A DNA stretch of 64,000 nucleotides from Antiquaquibacter soli (GCF_030580675.1 NZ_JAUQUB010000001.1:1116001-1180000), one strand, 5' to 3'; shown: positions 43,496-53,018, counted from the stretch's first letter. Translations and numbers: made by a program. Notes: generated by a model not told the origin, from the letters alone.

Positions 43496-45028
43496 ATGAC
43501 GCCAGATACTTCGCACGACGACACCCGCATCCGCGACGACGCGACCGGCCACGACGTCGACCGCGTGCTCGCGGCGGGATCCTCGAAATCGGCCGACGTG
43601 TCGATCTTCGGATCGGGTTCTGCGCTCGCGCTGCAGGACGACTCCCAGTACGACGACGCCCGTGACGGCGATCAGTTCGATCGCGAGGAGCGCGCTGCCC
43701 TTCGCCGCGTTTCCGGCCTGTCGACGGAGCTCGAGGATGTCACGGAGGTCGAGTACCGTCAGCTGCGACTCGAGAACGTCGTCCTCATCGGCGTGTACTC
43801 GGGCGGCTCGCTGCAGGATGCGGAGAACTCCCTCCGGGAGCTCGCCGCCCTCGCGGAGACCGCCGGCGCCGTCGTCCTCGACGGACTCCTGCAGCGCCGG
43901 CCGCACCCCGACCCCAGTACCTACTTCGGCAAGGGCAAGGCGGAGGAGCTTCGCGGAGTGGTCGCGGCCACCGGCGCGGACACCGTGATCGCTGACACCG
44001 AGCTGGCTCCGAGCCAGCGCCGTGCCCTGGAGGACATCGTCAGGGTCAAGGTCATCGACCGCACGGCCGTGATCCTCGACATCTTCTCCCAGCACGCCAC
44101 GAGCCGCGAGGGCCGGGCCCAGGTCGAGCTCGCCCAGCTCGAGTACCTGCTGCCGCGACTGCGCGGCTGGGGTGAGTCGATGTCCCGGCAGGCCGGTGGC
44201 CAGGTCGGCGCGGGGAACGGAATGGGCAGCCGTGGTCCGGGTGAGACGAAGATCGAGCTCGATCGGCGTCGCATCCACAGCCGCATGGCGAAGCTGCGCA
44301 AGCAGATCAAGGGCTTCGCGCCCGCGCGCGAGGCGAAGCGGGCGAACCGCACGCGCTTCGAGGTACCGAGCGTCGCGATCGCTGGGTACACGAACGCCGG
44401 CAAATCGAGTCTGCTCAACCGCATCACGCGAGCAGGAGTGCTCGTCGAGAACGCTCTGTTCGCCACGCTCGACGCGACCGTCCGTCGGTCGACGACTCAC
44501 GATGGCCGGGTGTTCACGCTCGCTGATACCGTGGGGTTCGTGCGCAACCTGCCGCACCAGCTCGTCGAAGCATTCCGCTCGACGCTCGAGGAGGTCGGCC
44601 AGTCCGACGTCATCGTGCACGTGGTGGATGCGGCGCACCCGGATCCGGCGGGTCAGCTCGCCACCGTCCGCGATGTGATCGGAGAGGTCGGGGCGCGAGA
44701 CATCCCCGAGATCGTGGTCTTCAACAAGGCCGATCTCGCCGATGAGGACCAGCGGCTCCTGCTGCGCGGGCTTGAGCCCGACGGCGTGTTCGTCTCTGCG
44801 CGAACCGGGGAGGGGATCGACGAACTCCTCGCGCGGATCGCCGAGCTGCTCCCGTCGCCGGAGGTCGAGGTCGAGCTGCTCGTGCCCTACGACCGCGGGG
44901 AGCTCATCTCGCGGCTCCACGTCCAGGGCCGGGTGCTCACGACGGAGTACGAGGAGGAGGGCACCCGAGTCCGGGCGCTCGTGCATCCCGCCCGGCTCTC
45001 GGAGCTGGAGGCGTTCCGCACCTCGTAA
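43496..45028 (+). CDS. hflX: Ribosome-associated GTPase HflX
   Basis: A 510-residue GTPase that rescues stalled or heat-damaged 70S ribosomes. The HflX domain (LLQRRPHPDPSTYFGKGKAEEL, LLPRLRGWGESMSRQAGG, GSRGPGETKIELDRR) precedes a G domain with G1 GYTNAGKSSLLN (about residue 296), G3 DTVGFVRNLPHQLVEAF and G4 NKAD. The first 60 residues are a charged, non-conserved leader. TAGGGT (43481-43486) lies nine bases before the ATG, longer than the usual six, so the exact start is less sure. Confidence 0.93.
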   Translation: MTPDTSHDDTRIRDDATGHDVDRVLAAGSSKSADVSIFGSGSALALQDDSQYDDARDGDQFDREERAALRRVSGLSTELEDVTEVEYRQLRLENVVLIGVYSGGSLQDAENSLRELAALAETAGAVVLDGLLQRRPHPDPSTYFGKGKAEELRGVVAATGADTVIADTELAPSQRRALEDIVRVKVIDRTAVILDIFSQHATSREGRAQVELAQLEYLLPRLRGWGESMSRQAGGQVGAGNGMGSRGPGETKIELDRRRIHSRMAKLRKQIKGFAPAREAKRANRTRFEVPSVAIAGYTNAGKSSLLNRITRAGVLVENALFATLDATVRRSTTHDGRVFTLADTVGFVRNLPHQLVEAFRSTLEEVGQSDVIVHVVDAAHPDPAGQLATVRDVIGEVGARDIPEIVVFNKADLADEDQRLLLRGLEPDGVFVSARTGEGIDELLARIAELLPSPEVEVELLVPYDRGELISRLHVQGRVLTTEYEEEGTRVRALVHPARLSELEAFRTS

Positions 45029-45045
45029 CACGAGGACATCCCGGG

Positions 45046-45085
45046 AGGGCGGTGCCTAGACTTGATCGAGTCAGGGCACCGCCCT
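45046..45085 (+). promoter_or_regulatory. Inverted repeat around the metF promoter
   Basis: AGGGCGGTGCC (45046-45056) and GGCACCGCCCT (45075-45085) are perfect 11-bp inverted repeats with an 18-base spacer that begins with TAGACT (45057-45062), a likely -10 hexamer. The arms therefore flank the core promoter, as an operator pair would; alternatively the repeat is the hflX terminator. A ninemer GTGCGACCG occurs twice between here and the metF start. I see no cobalamin or SAM riboswitch signature. Confidence 0.45.
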
Positions 45086-45158
45086 CGACAGGTGCGACCG
45101 CCGAGCCCGGCACCCGCCCGCTCGGAGTCCAGCACGCGTGTGCGACCGGAGGGTGAGA

Positions 45159-46136
45159 GTGACCACGGAACCTGATTGTCCCGACCGGACATTCTCGTTC
45201 GAGCTGTACCCGCCGCGCTCGACCGACGCCGAGGCGGCGCTGTATGCCTCCATCGCCGAGCTCGTTGCGGCGGGGCCCGAGTTCATCTCCGTCACCTATG
45301 GTGCGAGCGGTTCGACGCGCGGTCTCTCCCTCTCGGTGCTCACCCACATGCTCCGCAATACCGAGGTCAAGCCCATGGCGCACCTGACGTGCGTCGGCTC
45401 CTCCTACGCGGAGGCGAGCCAACTCATCCGCGAATTCCTCGACGCCGGAGTCACGAGTTTCCTTGCCCTGCGGGGCGATCCGCCGGTCGGCTCGAGCGAG
45501 GATGACGACTTCCTCGGCGACCTCGGCAGCGCGGGGGAGCTCGTGCAGCTCATCCACCGCGTCCAGAAGGAGCGGGTGCCGTTCGCCTTCTCCGACGTCC
45601 CCGGCTTTCCGGGGGCGAAGCGCCTCTCGAGCGGTGAGAAGGTCACGATCGCGGTCGCGGCGTTTCCGAACGGGCATCCCCGGTCCCGCTCCGTCGAGCA
45701 GGATCTCGACACCCTCCTCGCGAAGGAGGCCGCGGGTGCCAACCTCGCGATCACGCAACTGTTCTTCCACGCCGACGAGTACCTGTCCTTCGTCGATCGA
45801 GCGCGTGCCGCGGGTGTCGCGATGCGCATCCTTCCGGGGATCATGCCGGTGCTCAGCCCGCGTCGGCTCGAGCGGATTCTCGAGCTGACCGGCGAGGCCG
45901 TGCCCGTCGACCTCCAGCGTCGACTCGCCGACGCCCCGGATGCCGCAGCTCAGGCCCGCGTCGGCGTCGAGCACGCGACCGAGCTCGGGCGGCGCCTGCT
46001 CGAGGGCGGCGCCCCCGGACTGCACCTGTACACGTTCAACCAGCACGAGGCGCCCCTCGCGGTTCTCCGCGGCGTCGGGCTCGTCGGCGACAGCGTCAAC
46101 CCCTCTCCCGCTCCACGACAGAAGGAAACCGCATGA
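45159..46136 (+). CDS. metF: 5,10-methylenetetrahydrofolate reductase
   Basis: A 325-residue FAD-dependent TIM-barrel enzyme giving 5-methyl-THF. It opens with the catalytic-region pattern FSFELYPPRS, and has ISVTYGASGSTRG, HLTCVGSS, FLALRGDPP and TQLFFHADEY. GGAGGG lies upstream of the GTG at 45159, which decides the start. It overlaps metE by four bases (ATGA), so its product feeds directly the enzyme encoded next. Confidence 0.94.
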   Translation: MTTEPDCPDRTFSFELYPPRSTDAEAALYASIAELVAAGPEFISVTYGASGSTRGLSLSVLTHMLRNTEVKPMAHLTCVGSSYAEASQLIREFLDAGVTSFLALRGDPPVGSSEDDDFLGDLGSAGELVQLIHRVQKERVPFAFSDVPGFPGAKRLSSGEKVTIAVAAFPNGHPRSRSVEQDLDTLLAKEAAGANLAITQLFFHADEYLSFVDRARAAGVAMRILPGIMPVLSPRRLERILELTGEAVPVDLQRRLADAPDAAAQARVGVEHATELGRRLLEGGAPGLHLYTFNQHEAPLAVLRGVGLVGDSVNPSPAPRQKETA

Positions 46137-48448
46137 CCAGCACCACGCCCTTTCCCACAGGAACGATCCTGGGGTACCCGCGCATCGGCCGTCGACGGGA
46201 GCTGAAGAAGGCCGTCGAGGCGTTCTGGGCCGGGAAGATCTCCGTCGACGAGCTCGAGGCGACGGCGGCGGAGCTGCGCGCCGCGACCCGCGAGCGACTG
46301 GTCTCGCTCGGCCTCGGTCGCTCCGACTCGTCGATCCCCGAGTCGTTCAGCTACTACGACCAGGTGCTCGACGCGGCGGTCACCGTGGGTGCCGTGCCGA
46401 CCCGCTTCGAGCGCCTCGTGGGCGCCGACGGGTCCGTCGACCTCGCGGGCTACTTCACGATCGCCCGCGGTGAGGGCCAGGACACTCCGGCAGAGATGAC
46501 GAAGTGGTTCGACTCCAACTACCACTACCTCGTGCCGGAGATCGGACCGGAGACCGTCTTCCGCTTCGCCTCGGATCGCCTGGTCCGGGAGGTCGCCGAG
46601 GCCACGGCGAGCGGCTATCGCACCCGCCCGGTTATCGTCGGGCCGGTCACCTTCCTGCTCCTCAGCAAGCCGAGCGTGGGTGCGCCCGACGGCTACCAGC
46701 CGCTCGACCGCCTCGACGACCTGCTCCCCGTGTACGCGGAGCTCCTCGCCGCGCTGACCGCGGTCGGTGCCGAGTGGGTTCAGCTCGACGAGCCCGCTCT
46801 CGTGAGCGAGAGCATCGATTCGCCGCGGGATGCGGTGCTCTCGGCGACGACGCGCGCCTACGAGGCGCTCGGTGCCGCAGCCGTCCGGCCCTCGATCTTC
46901 GTCGCTGCCCCGTACGCCTCCCTGGACGACGCGCTCCCGGTGCTCGCCGCGACGCCCGTCGAGGCGATCGGGCTCGACCTGGTGAAGGGCGACCTGCCGT
47001 CGGGATTCACCACCGACAAGGTCCTGGTGGGCGGTGTCGTCGACGGCCACAACGTCTGGCGCGGCGATCTCGCTGCCGCCTTCTCCTCGCTCGAGTCGCT
47101 GCGCGGGCTGAGTCCCGCGGTCGCGGTGTCGACGTCGACGAGCCTCTTCCACGTGCCGCACGACGTCGACGACGAGCCGCTCCTGGAGGACTGGCTGAAG
47201 AGCTGGCTGGCATTCGCCGACCAGAAGGTCGCCCAGGTCGCCACTCTCGCGAAGGGCCTGACGGAGGGCAAGGCGGCCATCCAGGCGGAGCTGGATGCGG
47301 CGACGGATGCTCTGGCCGCGCGGCACTCGGCAGCCGGAGTGCGCGACGGCGCGGTGCGCGAGCGCGCGGCATCCCTCACCGCGGCGGATTTCTCGAGGGG
47401 CGACTACGCGGCCCGGCTCGCGGCTCAGGAGGAGGCGCTGCACTTGCCCTTCCTCCCGACGACGACGATCGGCTCGTTCCCGCAGACCGGCGATATCCGC
47501 AAGACGCGCGCCGCCCTCGTCCGCGGGGATATCTCGGCCGAGGAGTACACCGAGGCGATGCGCGCCGAGATCCGCCGCGTCGTCGAGCTCCAGGAACAGA
47601 TCGGCCTCGACGTCATCGTGCACGGTGAGCCCGAGCGCAATGACATGGTGCAGTACTTCGCCGAGAACCTCGACGGGTTCGCGGTCACGCAGAACGGCTG
47701 GGTGCAGTCCTACGGCTCGCGCTGTACGCGCCCGTCGATTCTCTGGGGGGATGTCTCTCGTCCCGCGCCCATCACCGTCGAGTGGTCGACTTACACCCAG
47801 AGCCTCACTGACAAGCCGGTGAAGGGGATGCTCACCGGGCCGGTCACGATTCTCGCCTGGTCCTTCGTGCGCGACGACCAGCCGCTCCGCGATACGGCCA
47901 ACCAGGTCGCACTCGCCCTTCGGGACGAGATCGAGGATCTCGAAGCGGCCGGGATTGGCATCATTCAGGTGGATGAGCCGGCGCTGCGGGAGCTGCTGCC
48001 GCTCAAGAAGAAGGACCACGAGGACTACCTCGACTGGTCTGTCGGGTCCTTCCGCCTCGCGACCGCTGGCGTCGAGGACCGCACCCAGATCCACACGCAC
48101 CTCTGCTACTCCGAGTTCGGCGTCGTCATCGACGCCATCAACCGCCTCGATGCTGACGTGACGTCGATCGAGGCGGCGCGCTCGAAGATGGAGGTCGTGC
48201 CCGACATCAAGCGCAGCGGCTTCGGTCGCGGCATCGGCCCGGGCGTCTACGACATCCACTCGCCGCGCGTGCCGTCGATCGAGGAGGTCAGCGAGCTCAT
48301 TGACATTGCGCTCGGCTCGATCCCGGAGCGCCAGGTGTGGGTGAACCCGGACTGCGGCCTCAAGACCCGCGGCTACGACGAGACGGTGCAGTCACTGTCC
48401 AACGTTCTCGCCGCCACGCGCGCCGCGCGCGAGAAGGCGGGCGTCTAG
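46133..48448 (+). CDS. metE: Cobalamin-independent methionine synthase
   Basis: A 771-residue enzyme that transfers methyl from 5-methyl-THF-triglutamate to homocysteine. The duplicated barrel is visible: N-terminal LGYPRIGRRRELKKAVEAFWAGK and C-terminal TTTIGSFPQT, VHGEPERNDMVQYFAENL, with zinc ligands in HTHLCYSEF and the final WVNPDCGLKTRG. Because it needs no B12, the cell can make methionine without cobalamin. It is translationally coupled to metF. Confidence 0.96.
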   Translation: MTSTTPFPTGTILGYPRIGRRRELKKAVEAFWAGKISVDELEATAAELRAATRERLVSLGLGRSDSSIPESFSYYDQVLDAAVTVGAVPTRFERLVGADGSVDLAGYFTIARGEGQDTPAEMTKWFDSNYHYLVPEIGPETVFRFASDRLVREVAEATASGYRTRPVIVGPVTFLLLSKPSVGAPDGYQPLDRLDDLLPVYAELLAALTAVGAEWVQLDEPALVSESIDSPRDAVLSATTRAYEALGAAAVRPSIFVAAPYASLDDALPVLAATPVEAIGLDLVKGDLPSGFTTDKVLVGGVVDGHNVWRGDLAAAFSSLESLRGLSPAVAVSTSTSLFHVPHDVDDEPLLEDWLKSWLAFADQKVAQVATLAKGLTEGKAAIQAELDAATDALAARHSAAGVRDGAVRERAASLTAADFSRGDYAARLAAQEEALHLPFLPTTTIGSFPQTGDIRKTRAALVRGDISAEEYTEAMRAEIRRVVELQEQIGLDVIVHGEPERNDMVQYFAENLDGFAVTQNGWVQSYGSRCTRPSILWGDVSRPAPITVEWSTYTQSLTDKPVKGMLTGPVTILAWSFVRDDQPLRDTANQVALALRDEIEDLEAAGIGIIQVDEPALRELLPLKKKDHEDYLDWSVGSFRLATAGVEDRTQIHTHLCYSEFGVVIDAINRLDADVTSIEAARSKMEVVPDIKRSGFGRGIGPGVYDIHSPRVPSIEEVSELIDIALGSIPERQVWVNPDCGLKTRGYDETVQSLSNVLAATRAAREKAGV

Positions 48449-48459
48449 CCCCGCGACAT

Positions 48460-48523
48460 CGCCGAGTGTTCCGATTTCGTCGCTATGAGCATCCTCATTC
48501 CGACACAATCGGAACACTCGGCG
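48460..48523. repeat. 64-bp palindrome between metE and lexA
   Basis: CGCCGAGTGTTCCGATT (48460-48476) is perfectly complementary to AATCGGAACACTCGGCG (48507-48523); inside, GTCG/CGAC and ATGAG/CTCAT continue the pairing, giving 30-base arms with four mismatches and a CATC loop. It lies between two convergent genes and could act as a bidirectional terminator, though no T tract follows on either side. The length is more than termination needs; it may instead be a dispersed palindromic element. Confidence 0.6.
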
Positions 48524-48534
48524 CGCGATCGAGC

Positions 48535-49239
48535 CTAGACGGCGCGCAGTACCGCCACGACCTTGCCGAGCACCTCGGCGTCATCGCCGAGGATCGGCTC
48601 GAAGGAGGAGTTGCGGGGCAGAAGCCACGTGTGGCCGTCGCGCTGCTTGAACACCTTCACAGTGGCTTCGCCGTCGAGCATCGCCGCGACGATGTCGCCG
48701 TTGATGGCGTCGTGCTGCTGGCGCACGACGACCCAGTCGCCGTCGCAGATGGCGGCGTCGATCATCGACTCGCCGACGACCTTCAGCATGAAGAGCTCGC
48801 CCTTGCCCACCAGCCGGCGGGGGAGCGGGAAGACCTCGTCGACCTGCTCGTCGGCCGTGATCGGGATGCCCGCGGCGATGCGGCCCACGAGCGGCACGAG
48901 CGCTGCGTCCCCAACGGAGGGCGCGCCAGTATCGACGACGGCCTCCGTCTCGAGCTCGGGGAGGTCGATGAGGACCTCCATGGCGCGCGGTCGGTTCGGG
49001 TCGCGGCGCAGGTAGCCGCTGAGCTCGAGCTGGTTGAGCTGGTGCGTCACGCTAGAGAGGGAGGCGAGGCCGACGGCGTCGCCGATCTCGCGCATGCTCG
49101 GCGGATATCCCCGGGATGCGACGGACCGCTGGATCACGTCGAGGATGGCCAGCTGCTTGTCGCTCAGGCTCTTGCGCCGCCGTGTGCCCGGCCGCTCGGC
49201 GCGATCCGTCGCGCCCGCAGTGTTCTGCTCGTCGTCCAC
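48535..49239 (-). CDS. lexA: SOS repressor LexA
   Basis: A 234-residue repressor. The winged helix-turn-helix covers [18 protein letters not shown]...[28 protein letters not shown]; the self-cleavage site A-G is in [10 protein letters not shown], the serine in KVVGESMID and the lysine in ATVKVFKQ. It starts at GTG 49239 behind GGGGAGGAA. Two SOS-like boxes lie upstream, indicating autoregulation, and the divergent neighbour is a LysM protein as in mycobacteria and corynebacteria. Confidence 0.95.
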   Translation of the reverse strand: MDDEQNTAGATDRAERPGTRRRKSLSDKQLAILDVIQRSVASRGYPPSMREIGDAVGLASLSSVTHQLNQLELSGYLRRDPNRPRAMEVLIDLPELETEAVVDTGAPSVGDAALVPLVGRIAAGIPITADEQVDEVFPLPRRLVGKGELFMLKVVGESMIDAAICDGDWVVVRQQHDAINGDIVAAMLDGEATVKVFKQRDGHTWLLPRNSSFEPILGDDAEVLGKVVAVLRAV

Positions 49240-49318
49240 GGTCTGTTTCCTCCCCGATACCGGTCGAGCACCGATGTCGGTGGCTCCCTCGAAACTGTAT
49301 CCGGCTAGAGGAGCGAAA

Positions 49319-49334
49319 ACAAACACATATTCGA
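49319..49334. promoter_or_regulatory. LexA-side SOS-like box
   Basis: Read on the minus strand, TCGAATATGTGTTTGT matches TCGAAC-N4-GTTCGA at 9 of 12 positions. It lies about 80 bases upstream of the lexA start, suitable for weak autorepression. Confidence 0.55.
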
Positions 49335-49390
49335 GTGTGTCGGCGCAATGTCGGTGGTGCACTCGAAGATGGACTTGATTTCGATGTAAA

Positions 49391-49406
49391 TCGAAGCTAT
49401 GTTCGG
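49391..49406. promoter_or_regulatory. LysM-side SOS-like box
   Basis: TCGAAGCTATGTTCGG matches the SOS consensus at 10 of 12 positions and lies about 100 bases before the LysM gene. An additional 16-bp inverted repeat TTCGAT-GTAA-ATCGAA (49380-49395) overlaps its left half but has the wrong spacing for LexA. Confidence 0.6.
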
Positions 49407-49423
49407 AACAGAGCTACTAAGAC

Positions 49424-49461
49424 TTCGTATCCGGTGCTCCCGGCCGAGAACCGGATACGAA
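49424..49461 (+). repeat. Perfect 12-bp inverted repeat in the LysM gene leader
   Basis: TTCGTATCCGGT (49424-49435) and ACCGGATACGAA (49450-49461) are exact inverted repeats with a 14-base spacer. Placed between the SOS-like box and the LysM start, it may be an operator for another regulator or an RNA hairpin in the 5'-UTR. No T tract follows. Confidence 0.6.
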
Positions 49462-49508
49462 ACCCCGTCCGGCGCGAGAGCGTCGGCTTGGACATGAGGA
49501 GCACGACA

Positions 49509-49898
49509 ATGACCACGGCGACCTTCAGCGCAAGCGGCTACCCGGCCCTGTCCTCGCGCACGCCGGTGCGTCCCGTCGCCGCGCGACCGCGACTGCGCCT
49601 CACTCGACGCGGCCGCGCTGTGCTGCTCGCACTCGCGGCCGCACCACTCGTGATCGCTGCCTTCTTCTTCTTCACCCTCAACGGCGGGGGAGCGACGGCG
49701 TCCTTGGACGACGCGAACGTCACGTTCGCCTACGTGACCGTGGATGCCGGTCAGTCGCTCTGGCAGTTGGCCGAGTCGATCGCCCCGACGGCTGATCCCC
49801 GCGAGGTCATCGACGCGATCATCGCGTTCAACAACCTGGGATCGGCGGACGTGTACGCGGGCCAGGAGCTCGCGATTCCGGTCCAGTACCTGCCGTAG
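49509..49898 (+). CDS. LysM membrane protein, probable SOS division inhibitor (ChiZ/DivS position)
   Basis: A 129-residue protein: basic N-terminus (RPVAARPRLRLTRRGRAV), one membrane helix (LLALAAAPLVIAAFFFFTL) and an outside LysM domain (VTVDAGQSLWQLAESIAPTADPREVIDAIIAFNNLGSADVYAGQELAIPV) that should bind peptidoglycan. Divergence from lexA, an SOS-like box and the helix-LysM layout match Rv2719c (ChiZ) of M. tuberculosis and DivS-type proteins of corynebacteria, which halt division during DNA damage. ATG 49509 has GAGGAG upstream; ATG 49494 is an alternative. Function is inferred from family and place. Confidence 0.75.
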   Translation: MTTATFSASGYPALSSRTPVRPVAARPRLRLTRRGRAVLLALAAAPLVIAAFFFFTLNGGGATASLDDANVTFAYVTVDAGQSLWQLAESIAPTADPREVIDAIIAFNNLGSADVYAGQELAIPVQYLP

Positions 49899-49936
49899 TC
49901 ACGAGGGGCGGCACCTGGTCGCCCTAAGCTTGTCGG

Positions 49937-51034
49937 GTGACGAGCCTGAACGACCTGCCGATCCGCGACGACCTCCGGGGCAAGACCCCGTACGGTGCGC
50001 CGCAGGAGCACGTGCGGGTGCAGCTGAACGTCAACGAGAACACGCACCCCATCCCCGAGGGCGTAGCGACGGACATCGTGACCGCCGTCGCCCGAGCCGT
50101 GCTGGGAGTCAACCGCTACCCCGACCGCGAGTTCACCGAGCTGCGCGAGTCCCTCGCCGCCTACCTCGGCCACGGGCTCGCACCCGAGAACATCTGGGCG
50201 GCGAACGGCTCGAACGAGGTCCTTCAGCACGTGCTGCAGGCGTTCGGAGGGCCGGGCCGCTCCGTGCTCGGCTTCCCTCCCACGTACTCGATGCACTCGA
50301 TCATCGCCGACGGGACCGGAACCCGCTGGGTGACGGCCGAGCGCGACACCGACTACCGACTGTCCGCTGCGACGGTCGCCAGCGCGATCGAGCGGGAGCG
50401 GCCCGACATTGTGTTCCTGTGCTCGCCGAACAACCCCACGGGGACACCGCTCGGGATCGACGTTATCGAGGCGGCATACGACGCGACGCCGGGCATCCTG
50501 CTCGTCGACGAGGCGTACGCCGAGTTCCAGGACGGGCCGACGGCGCTCTCGCTCCTCGCGGACCGGCCACGTCTGCTCGTCAGCCGGACGATGAGCAAGG
50601 CCTTCGCGTTCGCGGGCGCGCGCGTGGGCTACCTTGCCGCCGATCCCGCCGCGATCGACGCCCTCCGTCTCGTACGCCTCCCGTACCACCTTTCCGCGCT
50701 CACTCAGGCCGCAGCCGTCGCGGCGCTCGCCCACGCCGATGAGATGCTCGCGATGGTCGACGACATCAAGGCGCAGCGCGACCGGATGATCGCCGCGCTT
50801 CCCGCGCTCGGCTATACACCGCACGAGAGCGCCGCCAACTTCGTGCTCTTCGGGGGAGTGGCGGATCCGCATGCGGTCTTCGAGTCCCTCTTTGCGGAGG
50901 GCATCCTCATCCGAGACGTCGGCATCCCGAACCACTTGCGGGTCACGGCGGGCACAGACGCGGAGACGACGATCTTCCTCGACGCGCTCGCGCGCCTCGG
51001 GGCCGCAGGCGACCTCGGTAGGATGGCGCCATGA
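49937..51034 (+). CDS. hisC: Histidinol-phosphate aminotransferase
   Basis: A 365-residue PLP enzyme of fold type [12 protein letters not shown] opens the active site, ANGSNEVLQ binds the cofactor phosphate, [10 protein letters not shown] and the Schiff-base lysine in [16 protein letters not shown] are present. TAAGCT (49925-49930) lies six bases before the GTG start, making it the leaderless head of the his operon. It overlaps hisB by four bases. Confidence 0.93.
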   Translation: MTSLNDLPIRDDLRGKTPYGAPQEHVRVQLNVNENTHPIPEGVATDIVTAVARAVLGVNRYPDREFTELRESLAAYLGHGLAPENIWAANGSNEVLQHVLQAFGGPGRSVLGFPPTYSMHSIIADGTGTRWVTAERDTDYRLSAATVASAIERERPDIVFLCSPNNPTGTPLGIDVIEAAYDATPGILLVDEAYAEFQDGPTALSLLADRPRLLVSRTMSKAFAFAGARVGYLAADPAAIDALRLVRLPYHLSALTQAAAVAALAHADEMLAMVDDIKAQRDRMIAALPALGYTPHESAANFVLFGGVADPHAVFESLFAEGILIRDVGIPNHLRVTAGTDAETTIFLDALARLGAAGDLGRMAP

Positions 51035-51633
51035 CTTCCCGCGTCGCCACGATCCGCCGCGAGACGAGCGAGTCGAGCATCGAGCTGACCCTCGACCTCG
51101 ACGGCACCGGCTCGTCGACGATCGATTCGAGCGTGCCGTTCTACGACCACCTGCTCACGGCCTTCGCCAAGCACTCGCTCGTCGATCTCACGGTGAAGGC
51201 CACGGGCGACACCCACATCGACGTCCACCACACGGTCGAGGACATCGGCATCGCCCTCGGTCTTGCGATCCGCGAGGCACTCGGCGACAAGGCCGGAATC
51301 TCGCGTTTCGGCGACGCGCTCGTCCCGCTCGACGAGGCGCTCGTGCAGGCGGTCGTGGATGTCTCGGGCCGACCCTACCTCGTCCACTCCGGTGAACCCG
51401 CGGGCTACGAGCTCCACCTCATCGGCGGTCACTTCACCGGATCGATGGTCCGCCACGTGTTCGAGGCGATCTCGTTCAACGCGGGGCTCACGGTGCACGT
51501 CACGGTGCTCTCGGGCCGCGACCCGCACCACATCGCCGAGGCCGAGTTCAAGGCTTTTGCGCGGGCATTCCGTTTCGCCGTCGCTCGGGATGACCGCGTT
51601 TCGGGCATCCCGTCGACCAAGGGCGCTCTCTGA
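51031..51633 (+). CDS. hisB: Imidazoleglycerol-phosphate dehydratase
   Basis: A 200-residue manganese enzyme. The duplicated metal motifs are visible: [14 protein letters not shown] in the first half and [16 protein letters not shown] in the second, together with [13 protein letters not shown]. It catalyses the step before HisC. Monofunctional as is usual outside enterobacteria. The ATG overlaps the hisC stop (ATGA). Confidence 0.96.
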   Translation: MTSRVATIRRETSESSIELTLDLDGTGSSTIDSSVPFYDHLLTAFAKHSLVDLTVKATGDTHIDVHHTVEDIGIALGLAIREALGDKAGISRFGDALVPLDEALVQAVVDVSGRPYLVHSGEPAGYELHLIGGHFTGSMVRHVFEAISFNAGLTVHVTVLSGRDPHHIAEAEFKAFARAFRFAVARDDRVSGIPSTKGAL

Positions 51634-51635
51634 CC

Positions 51636-52271
51636 GTGACCGCTTCACCTTCCGTCGTCATCCTCGACTACGGCTCGGGCAACATCCACTCGGCCGCGAA
51701 GGCGCTCGAGCTCGCGGGAGCCCGCGTCACCCTGAGCGCGGACCGATCGGTCGCGGAGGCGGCCGATGGCCTTCTCGTCCCCGGCGTCGGGGCGTTCTCG
51801 GCGGTCATGGCCGGCCTCACCGCCGTCCGCGGCGGCGCGATCGTCGAGAAGCGGCTCACCGGCGGCAGGCCGGTGCTCGGCATCTGCGTCGGCATGCAAG
51901 TGCTCTTCGAGCACGGCGTCGAGCGCGGCAACGACACACCCGGACTGGGGGAGTGGCCGGGGGTAGTGACGGAGCTGGATGCCCCGATCCTCCCGCACAT
52001 GGGCTGGAACACCGTCGAGGCGCCCGAGGACTCCCGTCTCTTCGCGGGGATTCGCGACGAGCGCTTCTACTTTGTACACTCCTACGCGGCCCAGGTCTGG
52101 AGCCTCGAGGTGCATGACCCGTTCCCGCACCCGAGACTGACGTGGGCCGAGCACGGTTCGCGGTTCCTCGCAGCGGTGGAGAACGGCCCGCTTTCGGCGA
52201 CGCAGTTCCACCCGGAGAAGTCGGGCGAGGCGGGCATCCGACTATTGAAGAATTGGCTGGAAACCTTGTGA
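51636..52271 (+). CDS. hisH: Imidazole glycerol phosphate synthase, glutaminase subunit
   Basis: A 211-residue class I amidotransferase. The nucleophile cysteine is in [12 protein letters not shown], the His-Glu pair in [11 protein letters not shown], and the oxyanion region in VPGVGAF. It supplies ammonia to HisF, which is not in this window; it may lie elsewhere. The GTG starts two bases after hisB. Confidence 0.95.
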   Translation: MTASPSVVILDYGSGNIHSAAKALELAGARVTLSADRSVAEAADGLLVPGVGAFSAVMAGLTAVRGGAIVEKRLTGGRPVLGICVGMQVLFEHGVERGNDTPGLGEWPGVVTELDAPILPHMGWNTVEAPEDSRLFAGIRDERFYFVHSYAAQVWSLEVHDPFPHPRLTWAEHGSRFLAAVENGPLSATQFHPEKSGEAGIRLLKNWLETL

Positions 52272-53017
52272 GCGAGTTCAACACCACCCCGCGGCTCGAG
52301 CTGCTTCCCGCCGTCGACGTGGCGGGCGGCAAAGCCGTTCGTCTCACCCAGGGCGAGGCGGGCACGGAGACGAGCTACGGCGAACCCGTCGATGCGGCGC
52401 AGGAGTGGATCGAGCAGGGTGCCGAGTGGATCCATCTCGTGGACCTCGATGCGGCTTTCGGCCGTGGCAACAACCACGCGATCATCAAGAAGGTCATCAA
52501 GGCGACCCCGAAGCGCGTCAACATCGAGCTCTCCGGTGGCATTCGGGATGACGCGAGCCTCGAAGCAGCACTCGCGACGGGAGCCAAGCGCATCAACCTC
52601 GGCACGGCTGCCCTCGAGAACCCGGAGTGGGCGGCCCATGTCATCGCCGAGTACGGCGAGGCGATCGCGGTCGGGCTCGATGTGCGCGGCACAACGCTCG
52701 CGGCTCGAGGCTGGACGCAGGACGGCGGCGACCTGTGGGCCGTCATGGCCCGGCTCGAGGAGGCGGGCTGCGCTCGCTATGTCGTGACGGATGTCACGAA
52801 GGACGGCACCTTGAAGGGGCCCAACCTCGAGCTCCTGACCGCCGTCATGGAGCGCACTCACCGCCCGGTGATCGCCTCGGGCGGCGTGGCGACCCTCGAC
52901 GACATCGCTGCTCTCCGCGAGCTGGTGCCGCTGGGTCTCGAGGGGGCGATCGTCGGCAAGGCCCTCTATGCGAAGGCGTTCACCCTCGCCGAGGCGCTCG
53001 ACGTCGCCTCCGACTGA
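52268..53017 (+). CDS. priA: Bifunctional HisA/TrpF isomerase PriA
   Basis: A 249-residue TIM barrel. Asp in [15 protein letters not shown] is the general base; the segment [11 protein letters not shown] carries the arginine and tryptophan that mark actinobacterial PriA, which isomerises both ProFAR (histidine) and PRA (tryptophan); [15 protein letters not shown] holds the second aspartate. So a separate trpF gene may be absent in this organism. The GTG overlaps the hisH stop (GTGA). Confidence 0.9.
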   Translation: MSEFNTTPRLELLPAVDVAGGKAVRLTQGEAGTETSYGEPVDAAQEWIEQGAEWIHLVDLDAAFGRGNNHAIIKKVIKATPKRVNIELSGGIRDDASLEAALATGAKRINLGTAALENPEWAAHVIAEYGEAIAVGLDVRGTTLAARGWTQDGGDLWAVMARLEEAGCARYVVTDVTKDGTLKGPNLELLTAVMERTHRPVIASGGVATLDDIAALRELVPLGLEGAIVGKALYAKAFTLAEALDVASD

Positions 53018-53018
53018 C

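Noticed and set aside
45029-45158. SAM or cobalamin riboswitch before metF
   Set aside because: The leader is too short and lacks the conserved cores of these riboswitches.
45950-48259. 769-codon minus-strand frame
   Set aside because: Antisense shadow of metE with Arg/Asp/Glu-rich low complexity.
49380-49395. TTCGAT-GTAA-ATCGAA as a LexA box
   Set aside because: The TCGA half-sites are six bases apart instead of the eight in the SOS consensus; the overlapping 49391-49406 site fits better.
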